64,000 nucleotides of DNA from Benincasa hispida (taxonomy: Eukaryota; Streptophyta; Magnoliopsida; Cucurbitales; Cucurbitaceae). Where the stretch lies: NCBI RefSeq assembly GCF_009727055.1, contig NC_052354.1, positions 50,295,668 through 50,359,667 on the forward strand, given 5' to 3'. How positions within the stretch are numbered: position 1 is the stretch's first letter; the number at the start of each line of letters is the position of its first letter. Below, in pieces: positions 59,809 through 64,000 of the stretch. A program made the translations under genes and the position numbers. Below the pieces are notes generated by a model that was not told the origin of the DNA, searched no databases, and saw only the letters and a list, made by a program, of their open reading frames with translations.

Positions 59809-61463
59809 TGATGCTTAGATTTATGAGGTATGGAAAATATGGATGATATGTGTTGATTGATAGCATTGTGCACTCAAGTTTCCCCAATGGAATCCAAGTA
59901 TAAATTCCTCTGAGTTTCCTGGTAAGTCTAGGGTCGAACATAGGGACTTGTGAAAATAGTTGCATTGAAGATTTTTATGAAAACTTACGGTAACCAGTGA
60001 AATAAATAAGTGTTGGGTGGTTGTTGCATTGATGAAAATAATAATAAATGTGGCAAAGTTTGAAAAGATTTGGTAAATGGGAAATACAATGAATATACGG
60101 TGAAACGGGTTGAGAAGGGTTTCGGCTAACACTCCCTAGGATGCATTCATGCTTTGCGATCGTGCAACATGCATACAATAGTAAACCACCTCTCGGCGTG
60201 AATGCCATGACTTCTAAGGCTAGAACGCATGCGATAAATATGTGATAAGTCTATAGAGTTTACACATAAACCTCTATCTCTATTTATGCGATGACAATAT
60301 GACATTCACCCAAATATGCGACTACATAATATCATTCCTATTCCTAGGATGCATGCGATGCAAGTTGACAAACAGAGCTTATTTCTAAGTCCCTATCTCT
60401 TGTTTATGAAAGTCTAATCTTTCTCTTTCGAGATCAGATTCTAACCTAGCTCTCTCGAGACATTAGGTTCTTTCTTTAGATTCTCTCTCGAGTAACTCTA
60501 AAGGGGTCATTTGCAAAACATAAAACAAGACAATCATAAGCAATGAACTTCCTAGATCATGTTAGCTTAGTTCCTTTCAACCCATTCAACTAGTTTAGCC
60601 ACTCATGCATATTAAGAGAGTGAGAAGATGTAGAAATAGAACTTCCATTGAATAGATATAAGATGAAGTACATAATAACAATGTAAGTATAGTAAAGAGC
60701 TTGGAGCAATTTCTTGCCACCAGGCGTTATACTGTTCTACTCGTGCTCTAAAGATATTCTCACTTTCGTGAGAGTCAACCCGCTCTCTGCTCTTACGCCC
60801 CAAGGTTCTCTCTCGAGCCGCCTTGAACGATCTCCGTCGTTACCACTCTTCTCTAGCTCCACCGTAAAATGGAAAAGAAAACTATGAACAGAGGTGTGAA
60901 CTTGTAAAGTGATGTGAAGTAATCGACTGCTTAACCCCTTCTGTGAAGAATGCACTTGGTATTTATAGGGCATAAAAGGTGAAAGATGGCTTCTCTCTCC
61001 TGGTTGTATAGATGGGACAGCTTTAAGTCCTGACTGATGCACTGAATAATTGTCACCGATAAAGCTGGATGTACTTTGTGACCGTTATCGGCTGTCAACT
61101 TAATTTAAATCTGACTGCCGTCAACTTTCTATCCCATCGATCTTAATTGTCCTTTCGTCTGGATGTGCCTACCATGTTGCGGTGATTCTTCTTGGGTGAA
61201 TGCTTGCGAGCATGATCAACACAAAGTCTTGCGGTGAAGTTGTGCTCAACCAATGTATTCGTATGATCGCATTCTTTGCATTGCGTTAACGCATTATTCT
61301 ACACAAAAATATAAAGATCAACTGCTCTAATGCATTGGACGCATGCGACCACAATATTATAGAATTTATGCTTAATGGACGCAATTTAACATATTCTATC
61401 AACACAACCCATCATTGTTTAAGAACTTAGCACTATGATAATGTGCATTGTTGCTTGTTATCA
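59809..61463 (-). repeat. Element I 3' LTR
   Basis: 1655 bp, TGATGCTTAG...TTATCA; aligns with the D LTRs. Minus-strand TATAAATAC at 60959-60967, U5 block near 59870-59950 (GGTAAGTCTAGGGTCGAAC on plus). Terminal hairpin weaker than in other families. Confidence 0.85.
60959..60967 (-). promoter_or_regulatory. TATA box of I 3' LTR
   Basis: Minus-strand TATAAATAC in the same place as in the D LTRs. Confidence 0.5.
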
Positions 61464-62820
61464 CACCTCTAAATTTAAACAATGCTTGTCCTCAAGCATA
61501 ACCTAAAGATTTCTTTAGCAAGTTAACCGCAAAGTTTTCTTTCCTAGATTTCTCAAGGATACTTCGTTCATAACCTATATGCTAGAATTTCCTTAAGTCT
61601 TATTCAAATCTCTTCCTAAAATATTTCTAAGACTTAGGGATTGCAAGCTTAACTTTGAAAAGTACTTTATTGAATTCCGGAACATCGCATGATTTATTTC
61701 AAAAAGAAAATTTTCCACCGGGGTATCAAATGATTTATCCTTGCACAAAAAAAATTTCTTCATTGCTATTTTTTTCTAACCTTGCATTGATCCGAGTGCC
61801 TTGCCTTCGTTTTGGCTTACCCCCACAGGTGTCATGCGGACATCCAACTACGAGCAATGCACTCTTCCTCAGACTAAACTCATACCAATTTGGCAATGGA
61901 GTTGCGGTCATTTATTTATGCGTTGATCTTGGCGATTTACTTTCGTTTTGGCTTGCCCCCACGTGTGTCATGCGGACATCCAACTACGGGTAAGTGCCTT
62001 TTACAACCTTAACTCTTATCAATCATGGGTTTCCCATTGCGTTGACAGTGGAGTTGTTATTCTCAAAAATCATCTTTTTGTTTTTTTTTAGCAAGGTCGG
62101 AAACAAATACCCACCCCCAAATTTAAAATGCGGCAATGTTCTCATTGCCAACAGATTAAAATAAGTCATAGCGATAGTAAAAAAATGCATTTTAAAGAGA
62201 AAATGAAAGAAAACTAGCAAACCCATAACTTCGAGAATATATTTCATAAGGTGAGTATCCTAAGATTTACATTGACTCTAGTATATACAAAAGAGATAGA
62301 AGCATATTTTTCATCATTGAAAATCATAATTGGCAAAGAACAACATGCGTAAACTTGCTAAAGTTATCTACTGGTGATATGATTAACGGTAATCAAGGAG
62401 GATGCGCGGTGATAAACTTTGAAAAATAATATGCAATGTGAATAGCGCAAAATTTGAAAGTCAAGATAAGGAAGATTACACCCCCAAATTTAGCCGTTGT
62501 CGCCCGCATTGTATTGACACATCCATCTTTGCGGCAATCATTCCTTCGTTGGGTTTGCGGTGATGGAATAAGATAAGTTTGCTTTCGCATACGTTCTCGC
62601 AATCCAGTGCCTCGATCATTGTAAGGAAAAACAAAGAGAGGGTCAAATTATTTTAAACAAAAAAAAGCTTTTTTTTTTTTTTTGTAGTAATATTACTGAA
62701 AAAATGGAAAGATAGCTGAAAAGAATAGTGAAGATTTTGAGTAGTGGAGAAAAGAGTTGAAGACTTAAAAGTTTCCAAAACTTGCTTCCTTGAAAATTTG
62801 CGATCATTTGACAATGCAGG
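61464..62820 (-). other. Element I 3' noncoding region
   Basis: Main polypurine tract (decayed) at 61464-61476, motif pair at 61806-61854 and 61942-61990, more polypurine-like tracts at 62114-62125 and 62480-62491. No coding frame. Confidence 0.65.
61806..61990 (-). repeat. Paired 49-bp 3' motif, element I
   Basis: Copies 61806-61854 and 61942-61990, starts 136 bp apart, the same spacing as in D. Confidence 0.78.
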
Positions 62821-64000
62821 GACCACCTACTTCCTTCTTATTCAAAGTTTCTTAGTTCCATGGAGTCGACTTGGCGATGCCAGTCTTCTCCATGGTATGC
62901 CTTTACTCGCTGCCCATTGACTTTGAATATGTTGGTATCGTCGTCATTTGATAATTCCACTGAGCCATGTGGAAGTACTTGTCGAATTGTGAACGGTCCG
63001 GACTAATGAGACTTTAGCTTTCCCAGGAAGAGTCGCAGACTTGAATTGAAAAGCAAGACCTTCTGCCCGACTTAGAGGTTCTTGCCGCATATGCATTGAT
63101 CATGCCAGCGCTTGGTGCGCTCCTTATAAATTTTCGCATTTTTATATGCGTTGTTCCTCTATTCTTCTAGCTCGACCAATTGCATTTTCTGCGCTTCCCC
63201 TGCTTTCTTTAAATTGAAATTCTTTGTCTTGATGGCCCACAATACTTTATATTCTAGCTCTAAGGGCAATGACATGCTTGGCCGAATACCAACGCATAGG
63301 AGGACATACCTATAGGTGTTTTAAATACGATTGTACTTGCGCAACAGCTTCTTTATACTATGGTTGACAAAGTTTGATCCTTCATCACTTATGATGGCAC
63401 AGGGAATGCCAAAACGCGTGAAAATATTTTTCTTCAGGAACTGGGAGACTACTGCTGCATCACTTGCAGTGCATGCAATTGCCTCTACCCACTTAGAGAC
63501 ATAGTCAATGGCTAATAAAATATAGTGCTTACCGTTTGAAGGAGGGAATGGTCCCATGAAATCAATCCCCCATACGTCGAATAGTTCCATCTCCAAGATA
63601 GTATTCATCGGCATTGTGTTTTTCCATGAAATGTTGCCAGTGCGCTAACACCAATCACATTTCATTGTGTAGTCCGTAGCATCCTTAAATAACAAAGGCT
63701 AGAACAATCCACTTTGTAAAATTTTGGCTGTAGTATGTTGTCCTCCAAAGTGCCCTCCATAAGGTGAATCGTGGCACTGTGACAATATGCGTTGTTGAGC
63801 AGCATCTGGTACACATAATCGAATGATTTGGCTTACACCTCTTTTATACAGATTCAACTCATCCCAATAGTAGTGTCTGCATTCATTCTTAAGCTTCTTC
63901 CGTTGATGGTAGGTGTAATCTTCAGGAAATTATTCACAGACCAAATAATTAACGATGTCTGCATACTAGGGCAGTTTTTCTATGCGAAATAGCTGCTCAT
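62821..64000 (-). pseudogene. Element I integrase, with a core deletion, runs off the window
   Basis: Frame 63321-63614 has DFMGPFPP and [10 protein letters not shown] (two catalytic Asp). At 63321 the frame jumps from LLRKYN straight to the FKTPIGM-type C-terminal text, so roughly 55 residues with the catalytic Glu are missing. 62821-63320 is the decayed C-terminal domain. 63640-64000 is the N-terminal zinc finger and linker, with stops. Confidence 0.82.

Larger units (their letters stand above)
59809..64000 (-). mobile_element. Element I: Athila-like Ty3, 3' half, continues past the window
   Basis: 3' LTR, polypurine tract, 3' noncoding region with motif pair, then integrase, in the same order and orientation as D, to which it is most similar. 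Inserted in the F 3' LTR. gag, protease, RT and the 5' LTR would lie to the right. Confidence 0.85.

Overview
The window is plant nuclear DNA, almost certainly eudicot. It shows a multi-exon gene with a plastid-type N-terminus, GT-AG introns plus one GC-AG intron, and a dense nest of LTR retrotransposons typical of plants. The Copia RT/RNase H text resembles cucurbit Copia elements I know of, so Cucurbitaceae is possible, but that is an inference. Only one host gene is visible. It lies on the minus strand at the left edge (196-3989; 7 exons with consistent phases, about 446 residues, last exon not found) and encodes a plastid-type FAD/NAD(P)-binding oxidoreductase.

Everything from about 4.2 kb to the right edge is retrotransposon DNA, nested up to four levels deep. 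The letters used here are my own labels. F is an old plus-strand Copia element: RT fragment 16675-16772, RT-RNase H 55619-56175, 3' LTR 56176-59808, and perhaps the gag remnant at 4801-5250. Copia element C (minus, 16773-55618, TSD ATGAT/ATGGT) split F inside RT. C was then hit by A, a complete 11.4-kb Athila-like Ty3 element (17801-29210, perfect 5-bp TSD GTCAT) inside C's 3' LTR. C also received solo LTR J2 (30037-32171) in RNase H, Athila-like element D (33965-48065) in integrase, and solo LTR O (51032-53362) in the leader. D itself carries solo LTR M (40676-42515) in protease and solo LTR J3 (43165-44841) in gag. F's 3' LTR carries solo LTR N (56374-58175) and is entered at its right end by Athila-like element I (59809-64000, running off the window). 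To the left lie a truncated Ty3 3' half, K (with solo LTR J1 inside its LTR), a facing plus-strand 3' half, L, and a truncated element, G (gag plus 5' LTR).

The Ty3 elements look Athila-like: a tRNA-Asp-type primer site (TGGCGCC...), RT motif FMDDF, a gag CX2CX3HX4C knuckle, and no chromodomain seen. All gag and pol genes carry stops or frameshifts, so none looks autonomous.

Two assembly problems affect how the window can be read. Seven copies of a 38-bp palindrome made of two inverted 19-bp Tn5 mosaic ends (the Nextera mate-pair junction adapter) are embedded in the sequence, several flanked by local duplications. A 3-N gap at 51570 is flanked by the same ~116-bp sequence on both sides. Biologically, the most interesting signals are structures shared across the different Ty3 families: a covarying hairpin at the U3 terminus, a ~49-bp motif usually present in pairs in the 3' noncoding region, reiterated polypurine tracts, and a conserved U5 block with a B-box-like core.
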